This document shows positions 23,396 to 33,758 of a DNA stretch of 64,000 nucleotides, in pieces. Origin of the DNA: Tolypeutes matacus (lineage: Eukaryota > Chordata > Mammalia > Cingulata > Chlamyphoridae). The notes under the pieces were generated by a model that did no database searches, was not told the origin of the DNA, and saw only the letters and a program-made list of their open reading frames with translations. Positions within the stretch are counted from its first letter, which is position 1. Each line of letters begins with the position of its first letter. The DNA lies in assembly GCA_026826555.1 (NCBI GenBank), contig JAKSZT010053887.1, positions 62,660,167 through 62,724,166 on the forward strand. The letters are read 5' to 3'. A program made the translations under genes and the position numbers.

Positions 23396-24085
23396 AATCA
23401 TAGATATCGATCCCTTAGCCAAGAGTCTAGGCTTAAGCCAATCAGCAGCAGCCATTATCCTGGTAACAATTACTCGTCTAGGTACAGATAGGTGCTAGGA
23501 TGACCAATCATCTTTGTTTAACTGGGACTGTCCTGGTTTTAACACTGAAAGTCCCATATCCCAAGAAACTCCCCAGTCCCAGGCAAAATGAGAGGTTGTC
23601 CTAGTCAGATGGAAAGAAAAGACTTCTATTCATACTCTCTCTCCTCCCCACCCTCCCTCCAAACACAAACAAGGAACCATATTATTCCCACTGCTGTTGG
23701 CAACCATCTTACAACCACAAAGGAAGCCAGCCTGAGGACAACACATGGAAGAAGGAAAGCCAAACTACAAACAGAAAACCAGAGCCATAACCTTGGTTGT
23801 GCCATGCCTGCAGTCCTCCCCACCTCTGTGCTCTAATAAATATCCTTATTGTTTATCCCAGGTTGATTTAGAGTTCCTTCTTTACAAGCCAAAACATCCT
23901 AACCAATGCATTTTGGTAAATAAGGATGTTAGGAAGAAATATGACACTCTTTTATATAAGATGAAGATGTGGGCTGAAAAACTGGACAGCAGGGTGAATC
24001 TTTCAGTTTTGATTGTACATTAGGAGTTCCTTTGGGTTCTGTCTTATTGAGAGTTACGGAAAATAATGTGCGAGAACCTGAATCA
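23396..24085. other. No gene; small MITE-like element, otherwise unassigned
   Basis: Apart from the palindromic element at 23,495-23,604 I recognise nothing. Open stretches of 60-90 codons overlap on both strands and have no domain signature. Confidence 0.5.
23495..23604. mobile_element. Palindromic MITE-like element, about 110 bp
   Basis: The left end 'ctaggatgaccaatcatctt' and the reverse complement of the right end ('ctaggacaacctctcatttt') form terminal inverted repeats that continue inward to a shared 'ctgggact'. The interior repeats the theme ('gggactgtcctggttttaac' against 'gaaactccccagtcccaggc'). Short, palindromic and non-coding, as expected of a non-autonomous DNA transposon. I believe similar sequences are dispersed in other mammals, but I cannot name the family with certainty. 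Confidence 0.6.
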
Positions 24086-24335
24086 ATATGTAAGCTATTC
24101 CCAAAAGCTGGCACCATAGCCCAAATCTAACAAGATGAAATGTAATAGCCATAAATGTAAAGCCCTATTCTTAGGTCCAAAACAGTAATTAATTTCACAA
24201 GTACAAGATGGAGGAAACATGGCTTAGGAGCAGCATGTGGGAAAAGATTTAGGGATTTGTTTTTATATAAGCCAACAGTGTGATGTGGTTGCCAAAAATG
24301 CTAATGCGATTGTAGGTGGCCTTACTAAGAGTGTA
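24086..24335 (+). mobile_element. L3 (CR1-like) LINE fragment, sense
   Basis: The segment follows the L3 C-terminal coding region closely: 'aagatgaaatgtaatagcca' (DEMKFN...), 'aaagccctattcttaggtcc' (KVLHLG), 'aagtacaagatggaggaaac' (YRMGET), 'gatttagggatttgttttta' (DLGVLVD) and 'caacagtgtgatgtggttgc' (QQCDVAAKKANAILG-like). L3 is an ancient CR1-clade LINE. The frames are broken. Confidence 0.82.
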
Positions 24336-25424
24336 ACAAAGATTCCCCTCAGGTGACACCAGCCACAATAACCTTTTTACAAAAGAGGGTTTTTCTGTTC
24401 TACAACCACCTGTGTTCTCCCATTCACTCTGTGAGAATTCTAGACACTCTCTCCCCACCAACTCTTTCTGTGGATCCTTGTCTTTTTTGTGAACTATTTT
24501 CTTTTTTCCGGAAATATCTCAACCCTGGATTAAATTATCTGTCTGCTGTCTGCATGCTCATATCCAAGCTGCTAAACACTGAAGAAAATCAGGTAAGTAA
24601 TAGCACTACAAATTCACCTTCTCTCTCCCTAGCTAGGCCCTCCACACTCTTCAGTGACCTTCCATGTTGCTAGACAGAGCTGTGTACTCTTCCCCCATTA
24701 ACCTTCCATTCTCTTCTCAAAAGCCACATCTACATTTCTCCATGTAGACAACCTGACCGCTTTTTTCATGAAAATATAACCTGAATTAATATTGCCCTGG
24801 CTTTCACCTGCTCCATCAGGACCTCAGCCCCATGATTTTCTGGACATACTCATAGAATGTCTACCTAAACTGAGAGAGATGGAGGCTTTTGGAGGCCAAT
24901 GCCATCTGCAGCTGGGCATTCTATGTGCACCTCCATGTGTTCCATTGATTCTCTTGGTGCCAAGGCCTTTGTAATTTTGCAATACATGGAGCCACAGTAA
25001 CAAGTTCCTCTAGGTGCCTGGGTAGGTCTATGCTCCAACTAACTCTGTTACCTAGAGCCAGCATGTGCATCCATAGCTTAAAAAAAAAAAAAAAAAAAAA
25101 GAGCTCCTTCACTTATTGATGGTGGCCTTCTCTCAGAGAGCTTGAAGTTGATGTTTCTTCTATTTTCCCATCCCCACCTTCACCCCTCAATCACACAAAA
25201 CCTCCTTCTCCTTCATCGTTTCACTGAAAGGAAAAGCTCTACTAGATACTAATACTGCTCTGGGGTCTGTTTCTCTGACATACCCATTGTGCCCTTGAAT
25301 GCTTGCAGCCAGTCATGAACACAGCCCAGGCCCAGGATGAGTCTCCTCTACCTCCACCTGGAAAAACTAGAAGCCAATGAATGGGAAGTCAAATTCCTGA
25401 CTTTTCACATCTGAGCCTCTCCTC
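24336..25424. other. No recognised feature; A20 run near the middle
   Basis: No repeat or gene identified with confidence. A run of 20 A at about 25,081-25,100 looks like a retroposon tail, but neither the upstream 300 bp nor a flanking duplication could be matched to a known element. Confidence 0.4.
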
Positions 25425-25600
25425 CCTGCTCTCTCTCTCAGAGGAAAGAGATTTCTTCTCCGGCCATTACCACAGCTCTGTGTCTTACACCGTTTACCTT
25501 AGCAGAGCTCATTTGTCTCTAGAATCTTAAGACTCTCTCTTCAGGCTTTTTCCCTTTTGCATATACACATGCTCAAGCCTTTCCAACCTCTCTAAAAATA
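25425..25600 (+). mobile_element. Probable L2 fragment, sense
   Basis: The end 'gcatatacacatgctcaagc' followed by 'ctttccaacctctctaaaaa' resembles the L2 ORF2 segment with 'ACATGCTCAAGTCTCTCCCATC...AAAAA'. Upstream similarity is weak. Confidence 0.4.
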
Positions 25601-26189
25601 ATAGAACAAGAATTTTAAGAATATTTCTTAATCCAGTGGCATAACTAATAAAAAATGTGTTCTAGAGCAAAATCTAATGTGAATCTTCCTCCATAAACAG
25701 ATTGTATTCACATCTTTAACCTTTGAATACTGTAAATGAGATCGACTAAGCAAGGACAGCTTTATTTCTTTATTTTATTTATTTTTTAGGGGGATGTGAA
25801 AGCTGTAGTACTGGGAACAGAGATGGAAGCCAAGGATGTATTTTCCTCCTTCTCATCTTCCTTCCATAGAATTGGGGTTGAATCACAAAAGAAGAGAATA
25901 CAGGGTCAGTTTTCTGACCCTAGTGCTTTACTAGAGCCTCACAAGGTACTTAATGCCCCCTTTAGAATTGAGGTCTGCAGTCGGCTCTGTGACTGAGTCA
26001 CAGGGTGGGCGCTGAGCCAGCTGAGGTTGTATAGCCCATTCTTTCTGTTTCTATGGTGGCTCAGGACTGACACATATTTGCCCTTTCCAGTTCTAGCTCC
26101 TGGGACTACACAGAAGGGCCACCTCTCTGCCAGCAACCAGGGTGTTCATATTGAATCTCCTGACTCTCAGCTTCTCTGCCATCAGCTTA
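25601..26189. other. No recognised feature
   Basis: About 590 bp. A pyrimidine-rich tract ending in 'ttttttag' at about 25,763-25,790 resembles a splice acceptor, but no exon-like frame with a known domain follows. Confidence 0.4.
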
Positions 26190-27495
26190 GTTCTGCCAAT
26201 GTTTCCACATCGTATCCCTCATTAACACCTGCCAACCTGCCCGTGCTGCCTACCAGTCTCTCTTCAAACAACTCCATGTGATTTCCATTTCCCAGCCCTT
26301 TTCTAAGGAAACTCTCTCACTGAGCTCACCAATGACCACCTTGTTGCTAAATTCAATTAACCTTCTTCAGTCCTCAAATTGTTTGACTTCTCTACAACAT
26401 TTGATGCTGTTTTTATTACCTCTTCTTGAAACTCTTCCCTGGCTCCCATGAAATCACTCGCTTCAGCCTCTCTTTCTATTTCACAGGCCGTTTAAGCTCT
26501 TTAGTTGTCATTTCTTATTCCTTTAAATATTAATGTTCCTCAAAAGTCTGGTCTTTTTCCTCTACATTTTACTCTTTACCCCAACTCTGAATGATCTTGG
26601 TCACTCACATGGTCTCTACTACCACTGTAAACTGAAAACTTCCAAAGCTACATCCTTAATATTGATCTGTCCTTTGGATTCCAAACACATTTTTTCTAAA
26701 TACTCACTAGTATCCATAAAAGACCTCAAATTTACCATGTTCAAAATTGAATCCATTGTCATCTTCCCTCCACCCCAACCCCAGGCCTTCTCTTTCTCTA
26801 TTCTGTATTTCTGTCAATGGTACCATCAAGTAGTCTTGGGGTCATTCAAAACTTCTCCCTTTCCATCATTCACCCACAAATATGGTATTACCATACCCCC
26901 CAAGTCTTTTTTATTTGCCCAACTTCCAGTAATTTAGTTCAGGCCTTCATCATTGTCTAGAGCTCCTAAAAGGTGTTCCTGTTTCTAATTCCCCAAACCA
27001 CATCCTACCTCTACCCCTCCATACTACCTATTTTCATAATCACCAAATAATTGATGATATGATCATCCCATTATCTACCTTAAAATCCTTTAGTAGTATC
27101 TTCTCACAGACTTCCAAAGCCCAAATACGTTATCACGGACTATGAGCCCATCATTATCGGACTCTTGCTTCTCTTTCCAGCCTCTTCTCAGCACTCTTTA
27201 ACTCAGTCCACATGCCTATAGCTACACTGAGTGACTTACAGTTCTCAGAGTATTCTGTTGCCGTGAATGAATAAATATATGAATAAATGAGAGAAAAATA
27301 ACAAAACCTTCCCTCCCTTGAAAAATGTCAGTTTAACCTCGAGCCTCGAGCATTAATTGTGTACCTGTATATTCCTCCCAACACAAAATTATGTGGTCCC
27401 TAAACGCAGTAATGGATTTTCTCTACATTTTAATTCTAAGGTGTAGCATGGTGCCTGGCCTATTGTGGAGTTCAACAAATGAATGGAGGCAAAGA
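26190..27495 (+). mobile_element. L2 LINE, RT domain to 3' end, sense
   Basis: L2 ORF2 landmarks in order: 'caccaatgaccaccttgttg' (VTNDLL), 'ctctacaacatttgatgctg' (SAAFDAV, the RT segment with the first catalytic Asp), 'gttcctcaaaagtctggtct' (VPQGSV-like), 'catgttcaaaattgaatcca' (MSKTE), 'gtcttggggtcattcaaaac' (LGVI) and 'ttagttcaggccttcatcat'. The tail near 27,450 ('gtgcctggcctattgtggag...caacaaatgaatgg') is the L2 3' end. All frames are broken. At about 1.3 kb, this is the longest L2 in the window. Confidence 0.85.
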
Positions 27496-27615
27496 CAAAA
27501 GAAAAAAATGGAAAAGAGAAAGAGTGAGAAAGAAAAAGTAGGGAAAAGCATAAGAGAAAGAAAAAGAAGAGGAGAAAAAGAAATAAAAAAAGAGAAAGAA
27601 AGAAAATAGAGAGCA
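27490..27615. repeat. Purine-rich (GAAA/GAGA)n low-complexity tract
   Basis: Almost pure A/G on the + strand for about 125 bases, following the L2 end. Reading frames on either strand are lysine- or phenylalanine-rich artefacts of composition. Confidence 0.8.
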
Positions 27616-28689
27616 TGGAAAGAAGGGAGGACAGTCCTTAGTGTCACTATTATTTTGTAATTGCTTTCAAACAATGTTCTGCTCTGGGGCTGTATCTGTA
27701 TTTAAAAAAAAAAAAAAAAAAAAAGCACATGCAGCCCATAGGGCTTAAAATGTAATTTTTAAATCAGGCAAACTAATAGAAGAATTTTAATTTGAGAACA
27801 GGAAGAATATCTGCCCTACAGCATTTTAGAATCTTGTTGGAGAGCAAGCATCTAGCATCTACATACAGCTGGGGATTTTCTGAAGAAAATGAGAAATGTT
27901 AGGAATTGAACAGAATTATTAATTTTGTCTCATTAATATTTAACACTAGGTGTATCTTTAGCAAAGAGGAATGAGAATTTTTAAGTTCCCCTATTTCTAA
28001 ATGAATACAGTAGGTACTCTAGACACCCATCTTAGGCAAATCAGGGCCCTGGAGTAATAGCTGCTGCAAGATTCAGCAATCTTAGAGACCTGTATTCCCA
28101 TTTCCTAACCTGTAAGACAGACATACTATGTAAGAATCCTTTCTCCCTTTGTCTTAGGTGCTTCATCTTTCGCCCCAGCTGATATGTGGGACTACTGATA
28201 GCCTGGATAGTAGCTCAATCAGGTGAAGCTGGATGTGGGGAAGGGATTTGAATACTAAGGCATGCAGGAAAGCCCTTAGTACAAAAGGGACTGTCATAAA
28301 ATGCTACCAGCTCACATAAAAAAAGATCAGAAGGGACTTCCTGGACAAACTCCCTTGTGTTAAGGTAAAAGCTTTTGGCTCAAGATGATGTCTGCTCTCT
28401 CCCAATAGCTGTCATATAATTTGGAAGTTTATTGGAGGGAGAATTTTACATTTTTGACAATTAAAAAGCCTTGGCTGGAAATTTAGTGTTTAAAGGTTTA
28501 ATTTTGTTGCATTGGCTATCTCTGACCTGCGAGGAAGAAAGGAGAGAAGAAAGTTCATCAACGGTTCAATGACCGGCAACCAACCCGGTAGAATATGACT
28601 ATAAGCCTGGAAGGGAACGAGTGGCTGAAGACAAGGAGGGGAACAGTTGGCTGCAGCCAGGTTGTCTTCACCAGGGTGATGATGATTTT
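27616..28689. other. No recognised feature; A21 run
   Basis: Contains a run of about 21 A at 27,703-27,724 without a recognisable retroposon body. A weak MIR-like phrase occurs near 28,090. Nothing else identified. Confidence 0.45.
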
Positions 28690-28930
28690 TCACTTGCCTC
28701 TGTAGGCAATGAGAAATGATTGAAAGATTTTAAGTTCAAAAAGGAAACACGTCTGGCTTTAGAAAGGAGCTTCTGGCAGCAAACAGGGAAAGAATGAAAA
28801 CCATGATAGTAGTTAGGAAGTTTTGGCAATAATCCAGAGTAGATATCATAAAGTCCATACTTAGGTAGCAGAAATAAAGAGTAGTAGTGAAAATATTAAT
28901 GAGAGAAAGACAGAAACCAAGTAAAATAAA
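28690..28930 (-). mobile_element. L2 fragment, antisense
   Basis: 'ggaagttttggcaataatcc' and neighbours correspond to antisense L2 ('GGCTATTGCAATAATCC'), flanked by 'ggctttagaaaggagcttct' and 'gtagtagtgaaaatattaat'. Diverged and partial. Confidence 0.55.
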
Positions 28931-29494
28931 TGGGTAGTGGTGGTAGGAGACCTTCTCCCCTAGTTCACCTGACCCCAACCAGATTGTCTAATTTTATCAA
29001 CTGCTCCCCAACCTGATGAGCACACAGGGAAGGTCATTTTTTATGCTCTCTACAAATCTGAGCATTTAATGTAGAACCTTCACTAGCGTTGCCCTTTGGC
29101 ATCACCCATGGAGCCTAACATTACTGATTGCTGGGCACCATGCCAGACTCCCCTTGTTGCCAGTTCTCTTGGGCACCCTCAGTTTAAAAAAAAAATCACT
29201 GCTTTAAAATGAAACCACATCGATAAATACTTGTTCTAGACATTAAAAACCCTAACTTTTCTTAACACAGCAGAGTCCTCAACATGCATTTTTAAAAATT
29301 GTCCAAATAAAATTAACAAATTTACATGTTAAAATACTTGAAATGTAATTCTTTTTTTTATGGTTATTGATAGTGTTCCATTGACTGCTTTTGACACTTT
29401 TTTTGGATATAATTGAAATAAGAATCAGTGAAGAATAATGAAAAAAACATAAACTCATTTGATTTAAGAAAATTACTTCAAATAAAATAACATA
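28931..29494. other. No recognised feature
   Basis: About 560 bp with no repeat or coding signature recognised. Confidence 0.45.
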
Positions 29495-30215
29495 CTAATC
29501 CAGGTACTCTCAAAACTATTGTCCATCAGAATTACCTCTGGTGAGTGTTAAATGTTCAGCCTCCTAGGGTCCATTTCTAAGATGCTTATTCAATAGTGTT
29601 TTAGTTAGCTAAAGGCTACAAAGACAATATACCAGAAATGAACTGGCTTTTACAATGGGGATAATAAATTATAAGCTGATAGTTTTGACACCCTGAAAGT
29701 GTCCAAATCAAGGCATCATCAGGAGACGCTTTTTCCCAGAGCTGCAACTGTGGGTGATCGGGCACATGGTGGTGTCTACCAGTCAATTCCTTCTCCTTCA
29801 GGCTCCACTGCTTTAGCTACTACCATCTTCTCTCCCAAGTCCCTTTGATTTCAGCTTCACGCTTCTGGCTTCTGGGACCTTCTCTCTCAGCTTCTGAGGG
29901 TTTCTCTCCTCTCTCTGTATTCATCCATTTATAAAGGACTTCAGTAAGAGGATTAAGACCCACCCTGGCTCACAAAATCTAATCAAAGCCCCTTAACTGA
30001 AGTAATTTAATCAAAAGTCCCCACCTACAATAGGTTTACACCCACAGGAATGGATTAGCTCTAAAGATATGATCTTCTGGGGTCCTCCCAGCTTCAAACT
30101 GTCATCAATAGATTTGGAAAAAGAACCAGAATTGAATTTTATTTATCTCTTGCAGGTAATTCCGATGCAGTCATCCATGTGCCATGCTTTGAAAAATGCA
30201 CTCTCTTTTGCACTT
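29495..30215 (+). mobile_element. MER5-like hAT remnant interrupted by an LTR
   Basis: Left part 29,495-29,596: 'gtactctcaaaactattgtc', 'catcagaattacctctggtg', 'gatgcttattcaatag'. Right part from 30,107: 'aatagatttggaaaaagaac', 'aattccgatgcagtcatcca'. Together they read as one MER5A-type element, with 'aatag' duplicated around the LTR at 29,597-30,106. That makes the MER5-like copy the older of the two. Confidence 0.7.
29597..30106 (-). mobile_element. Solo MaLR-type LTR, antisense
   Basis: The + strand starts 'tgttttagttagctaaaggc' and ends '...tgtcatca', the antisense of an LTR of MLT1/MST general type (TGTTTTAGTTTGCTA...). 'atttataaaggacttcagta' and 'tcaaaagtccccacctacaa' are typical inner landmarks. 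A 5-bp repeat AATAG flanks it (29,592-29,596 and 30,107-30,111; one terminal A is ambiguous). No internal ERV sequence, so it is a solo LTR. Same family as 49,486-49,918. Confidence 0.8.
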
Positions 30216-30326
30216 GTTCCACAGTGTAATAAGCAAAATGTATGAGACTTCTGCTTTATTTACAGATATGTTGACTCTTCTCTCACTGAATCCAGGTTCC
30301 ATAATTGGGTTAGAAAGTAGGCTTGT

Positions 30327-30521
30327 CAGGAAGTGGAAGTAGCTCAAGTTGTTTAGTGCTTGCTTCCCATGCACAAGGTCCCGGGTTCAATCCCTGGTAC
30401 CTCCTAAACACAAACAAATGAAAAAAATCAATTCTTATTGGGGAATGGATGCAGCTCAGTGGGTGAGTGCCTGCTTCCCACATATGAGGACCTGGGTTCA
30501 ATCCCTGGTACTTCCTAAAAA
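30327..30521 (+). mobile_element. Dimeric tRNA-derived SINE (DAS-like), sense
   Basis: Two tRNA-like units in tandem, joined by an A-rich linker. Unit 1 at about 30,332-30,405 has 'gtagctcaagttgtttagtg' and B box 'gggttcaatccc'. Unit 2 at about 30,441-30,515 has 'gcagctcagtgggtgagtgc' and B box 'gggttcaatccc'. Flanks are 'aaagtaggcttgt' (30,314-30,326) and 'aaagcaggcttgt' (30,522-30,534), 12 of 13 matching. The same two-unit design recurs at 42,693-42,917. Confidence 0.85.
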
Positions 30522-30534
30522 AAAGCAGGCTTGT

Positions 30535-30929
30535 AAAAACTGTAAAGAACTATCTTTTGATGTTTTATTTAATTTGGGGGAGAAAATGATGACTTCTTAT
30601 ACTTTGGAAGAGGCAGCAAACTAGATAGAAATCAGGTCATGTCTTGTTCTAACCTTGCTCTAATGCTGACTTCTCTGACTCTGGATTGGCTCTAGCACCA
30701 GCATGTTGGGATTTGCAGAAAGAGCACTCCATGGGGTTACAGGAATGTGGCATCTGATGTCAGACTTAGTTCAAGATCCAAGAGATAACAAATTGTGCTT
30801 CATGATAAGAGTGGATCTCAAATCCAGGGGAAGAAGCTGGTTCAGGAACCAGATGAAACAGGAAGATACAGACCATTAAGAGGGATATCAGGCACAAGAG
30901 ATTTATAACAACAGACACTCTATCTGTGC
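30535..30929. other. No recognised feature
   Basis: About 400 bp without an identifiable repeat. Confidence 0.45.
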
Positions 30930-31262
30930 TTTTCAGCCTTGGTTAGGCATTAGAATCAACTACAGAGTTAAAAAAAAAACAAAAAAACTAATGTCTAGGT
31001 ATCACCCCCAGACCAATAAAATCAATAAACCTGTAAATGGGCCTAAGAATAGTTATTCTAAAGTTCTCTAGGTGGTTCTATTTTTTTTTGTTTGTTTGTT
31101 TTTTTTTTTTTTTTTTTTTTTTTTACCGGGAGGTCCCGGGGATCGAACCCGGGTCCCTCCATATGGGAGACGGATGCCCAACCAGTTGAGCTACATTCGA
31201 CCCCATCTCTCTCTAGGTGGTTCTATGTGAAACCAAGATTGAGATGCACTCCTCTAAATAGC
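30930..31262 (+). mobile_element. MER5-like hAT remnant interrupted by a SINE
   Basis: 'ttggttaggcattagaatca', 'ggtatcacccccagaccaat' and, after the SINE, 'gtgaaaccaagattgagatg' read as a diverged MER5-type element (CATCAGAATCACCTG...CCACCCCAGACCAAT...). The SINE at 31,081-31,209 splits it. Confidence 0.55.
31081..31209 (-). mobile_element. Monomeric tRNA-derived SINE, antisense
   Basis: A long poly-T, then 'accgggaggtcccggggatc', 'gaacccgggtccctccatat' and 'gttgagctacattcgacccc': the reverse complement of a single tRNA-like unit with an A tail. The B box on the minus strand is 'gggttcgatcccc'. A 16-bp perfect duplication, TCTCTAGGTGGTTCTA, flanks it (31,065-31,080 and 31,210-31,225). Same short type as 48,449, 53,489 and 56,990. 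Confidence 0.92.
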
Positions 31263-31344
31263 AGGGTCCTCTAAATAGCTCATAGGCCTTACTGCTGGCA
31301 TTCATTTGCCCAGTTGCAAATGAAAAGGCAAATTCCTGTACCTT

Positions 31345-31560
31345 TGGTCAACACCTATAGATCTTTCAAGACTCAACCGCAATAGTATCTCCTTAATGAG
31401 TCTTTCCTGATCCTCATCCCAATCTCCTTCTTCCTGTGAGCTTTACTATACACTGTACACACACGGTTTTACTGTAGCATCTGGGCTCTGGAGAGTATAT
31501 CTTTGTGTACCTATCACATTTGGCATAAGGTCTCAGTGTTTATTGCATTCTCAAGAACTC
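31345..31560 (+). mobile_element. Probable L2 3' fragment, sense
   Basis: 'tttcaagactcaaccgcaat', 'gtctttcctgatcctcatcc', 'gtacctatcacatttggcat' follow the late L2 order (TTCAAGGCTCAGC...CCTTCCTGATC...TATCACATTTG). Diverged. Confidence 0.5.
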
Positions 31561-31751
31561 ATAAATATATATTAATTCTTAAATACATATTTAACCTCCC
31601 TGTAATAACACATTTGCAACATTCATAAAAGGAAGAGATTGAACTATATAGTCTCTAATTCCTGATCCATTTGAAATTTAAAGTTCTGTGATTTTTACAC
31701 CCTGCATTTCCATACAAAATCTATATATATGATCCCAGAAAGTATGCTTTA

Positions 31752-31912
31752 GGCAGTCCTACTCAAATTTTAATATGCATACCACTCACCTGAGACACTA
31801 GTCAAAAGGCAAATTCTAATATAGTAGGTCTGGGATGGGGATTGAGATTCTGCATTTTAAATAAGCTCCCAGGTCATTCTGGTGCTTCTGGGAGAAGACC
31901 ACACCTTGAGCA
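31752..31912 (+). mobile_element. MER5-like hAT remnant
   Basis: 'ggcagtcctactcaaatttt', 'atagtaggtctgggatgggg', 'attgagattctgcattttaa', 'ataagctcccaggtcattct' and 'agaccacaccttgagcagca' match MER5A from end to end. A non-autonomous DNA transposon fossil. Confidence 0.85.
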
Positions 31913-31994
31913 GCATGATTGTAGGAGGTGGAGACCAATCCTAGACCTCAATGAGTTCAGTTTGTACAGGATGAGGAAGACACAGTAGTACTAC

Positions 31995-32165
31995 TGGCAT
32001 GATCCTTTGCACCAGACTGTCTGGGTCATCAGATGCTGGCTCTGGCACTCCTGTGAGATATTGGACAAGTCATCTAACATTGTGCCTCAACTTCCTCATG
32101 TGTTACTGAGGAGTAATGAAAGGGTTGTTCTCAAATTAACAAGGTAGTTCTTGTGCAATCCTTAT
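31995..32165 (+). mobile_element. MIR SINE, sense
   Basis: 'caccagactgtctgggtcat' (tRNA-related head), 'ctctggcactcctgtgagat', 'ggacaagtcatctaacattg', 'gcctcaacttcctcatgtgt' follow the MIR consensus in order. Ends next to the 3' end of an antisense L1. Confidence 0.82.
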
Positions 32166-33226
32166 AATAGCACTTCACTTACCATTCCCTATCCTCACCC
32201 CATTCCCTGATAACTTATGTTCTAGATTTTGATTCTGTGAGATTTTTCTTATTCTGTTTCAAATCAGTGAGTGCATACAATATTTGTCCTTTTGAGTCTG
32301 GCTTATTTCATTCAACACGATGTCCTCAGGATTCATCCATGTCATAGCATGTATCAGGACTTTATTCTTCTTTTTACAACTGAATAATATTCCATTTTAT
32401 GTATATAACATATTTTATTTACCCATTCATGGGTTGATTGACACTTGGATTGCTTCCATCTTTTGGCAATTGTGAACAATGCTGCTTTGAATATTGGTGT
32501 GCAGATTTCTGTTCAAGTCCCTGCTTTCAATTCTTTTAGGTATATACCTACTAGTGGAACTGCCAAGTAATGTGGTAGCTCTATACTTAGCTTTTTGAGG
32601 AACTGCCAAACTTTCTTCTATAGCAGCTGCACCATTTTGTATTGCCACCAGCAATGAATGAGTGTTCCTATTTCTCTGAATCTTCTCCAACATTTATTTT
32701 CCTTTTTTTTTTTTTTTTAAATATCAGTCATTCTAATGAGTGTGAAATGGTATCTCTTTGAGGTTTTGATTTTCATTTCCCTGACAGCTAATGATGTTGA
32801 ACATCTTTTCGTGTGCATTTTGGCCATTTGCATATCTTCTTTGGAGAGATGTCTATTCGAGTCTTTTGCCCTTTTTAAAACTGGTTTGTTAGTCATTTTT
32901 TGTTAAGTTGAAGGATTTCTTTCTATATTTTAGACACTAAACCTGTATTGGATATGTGGTTTCCAAATATTTTCTCCCCTTCTGTAGGTGGTTGTTTTAC
33001 TTTCATGGTAAAGCCCTTTGAGGCACAAAAGTTTTTTTTTATTATTATTATTTTAATGAGGTCTTATTTATCTATTTTTTCTTTTGTTGCTTGCACATTA
33101 GGTGTACAGTCTAAGAAACCATTGCTTAACACAAGGTCATTCTCTACATTTTCTCTACATTTTCTTCTAGGAGTTTAATAGTTCTATCTCTTATTCTTAG
33201 GTATTTGTTTCATTTTTTTAAAAAAA

Positions 33227-33270
33227 AATCTTTATTGCTAAAAGTCACAATCTTTATTGCTAAAAGTCAC
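33227..33270 (-). repeat. Perfect 22-bp tandem duplication with AATAAA at the pseudogene 3' end
   Basis: Two identical 22-base units (33,227-33,248 and 33,249-33,270), each containing 'tttatt', that is AATAAA on the minus strand, lie at the 3' end of the processed pseudogene. The distal AATAAA sits just upstream of the retrocopy end and is the likely polyadenylation signal of the parent transcript. Confidence 0.85.
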
Positions 33271-33570
33271 TTGACAGTGTTGGGGGGAAATTTTACCGTT
33301 ACTACCAAAGGGCTGAATGCTTTGACCCATATAATTTTAGAGTTGCTGATGCTTACATAGCTGTTTGGGCATTATTTGGGGGTATAACGAGAGAAAGAAG
33401 ATCTTGCAATTAACAAACAAGGAATTGGTTAACCAGACACAGTATTTTAAAGAAGAATTTTCAAAACACTTTAATGTGGTTTTAAACAGTCGCTAATGTT
33501 ATATAATTATACATGTAACTTAGTTTCAACTTCTTTCTTCAATAAGTTCAGAATAAAAGGGATGGAAGAG

Positions 33571-33758
33571 GGAAGTGGCTGTGGCTCAATCAGTAGGGCT
33601 CCCATTTACCATATGGGAGGCCCCGGGTTCGGTTCCCGGAGCCTCCTGGTGAAGGCAAGCCCGCCACGCATGGCATGGTTAGCTGACCCGGCTAGCACAA
33701 GCAGCAAGGGGGGGATAAATGAATAAATAAATAAAATCTAAAAAAAAAAAAAAAAAAA
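33571..33758 (+). mobile_element. tRNA-derived SINE, long type (DAS-III-like), sense
   Basis: Head 'ggaagtggctgtggctcaat' with A box, B box 'gggttcggttccc' at about 33,627, a body 'ggtgaaggcaagcccgccac', 'catggttagctgacccggct', 'gcacaagcagcaaggggggg', then (ATAA)n and poly-A. A duplication of at least 13 bp, AGGGATGGAAGAG, flanks it (33,558-33,570 and 33,759-33,771). It lies within the 3' UTR part of the SYCP3-like retrocopy, so it is younger than that retrocopy. Confidence 0.95.

Noticed and set aside
25763..25792. Splice acceptor followed by an exon
   Set aside because: A polypyrimidine-AG is common by chance, and the following open stretch has no homology I recognise and no matching donor.
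33571..33758. True tRNA genes at the SINE heads
   Set aside because: The heads keep A and B boxes, but they are followed by SINE bodies or A tails and flanked by target duplications; anticodon arms are not canonical.
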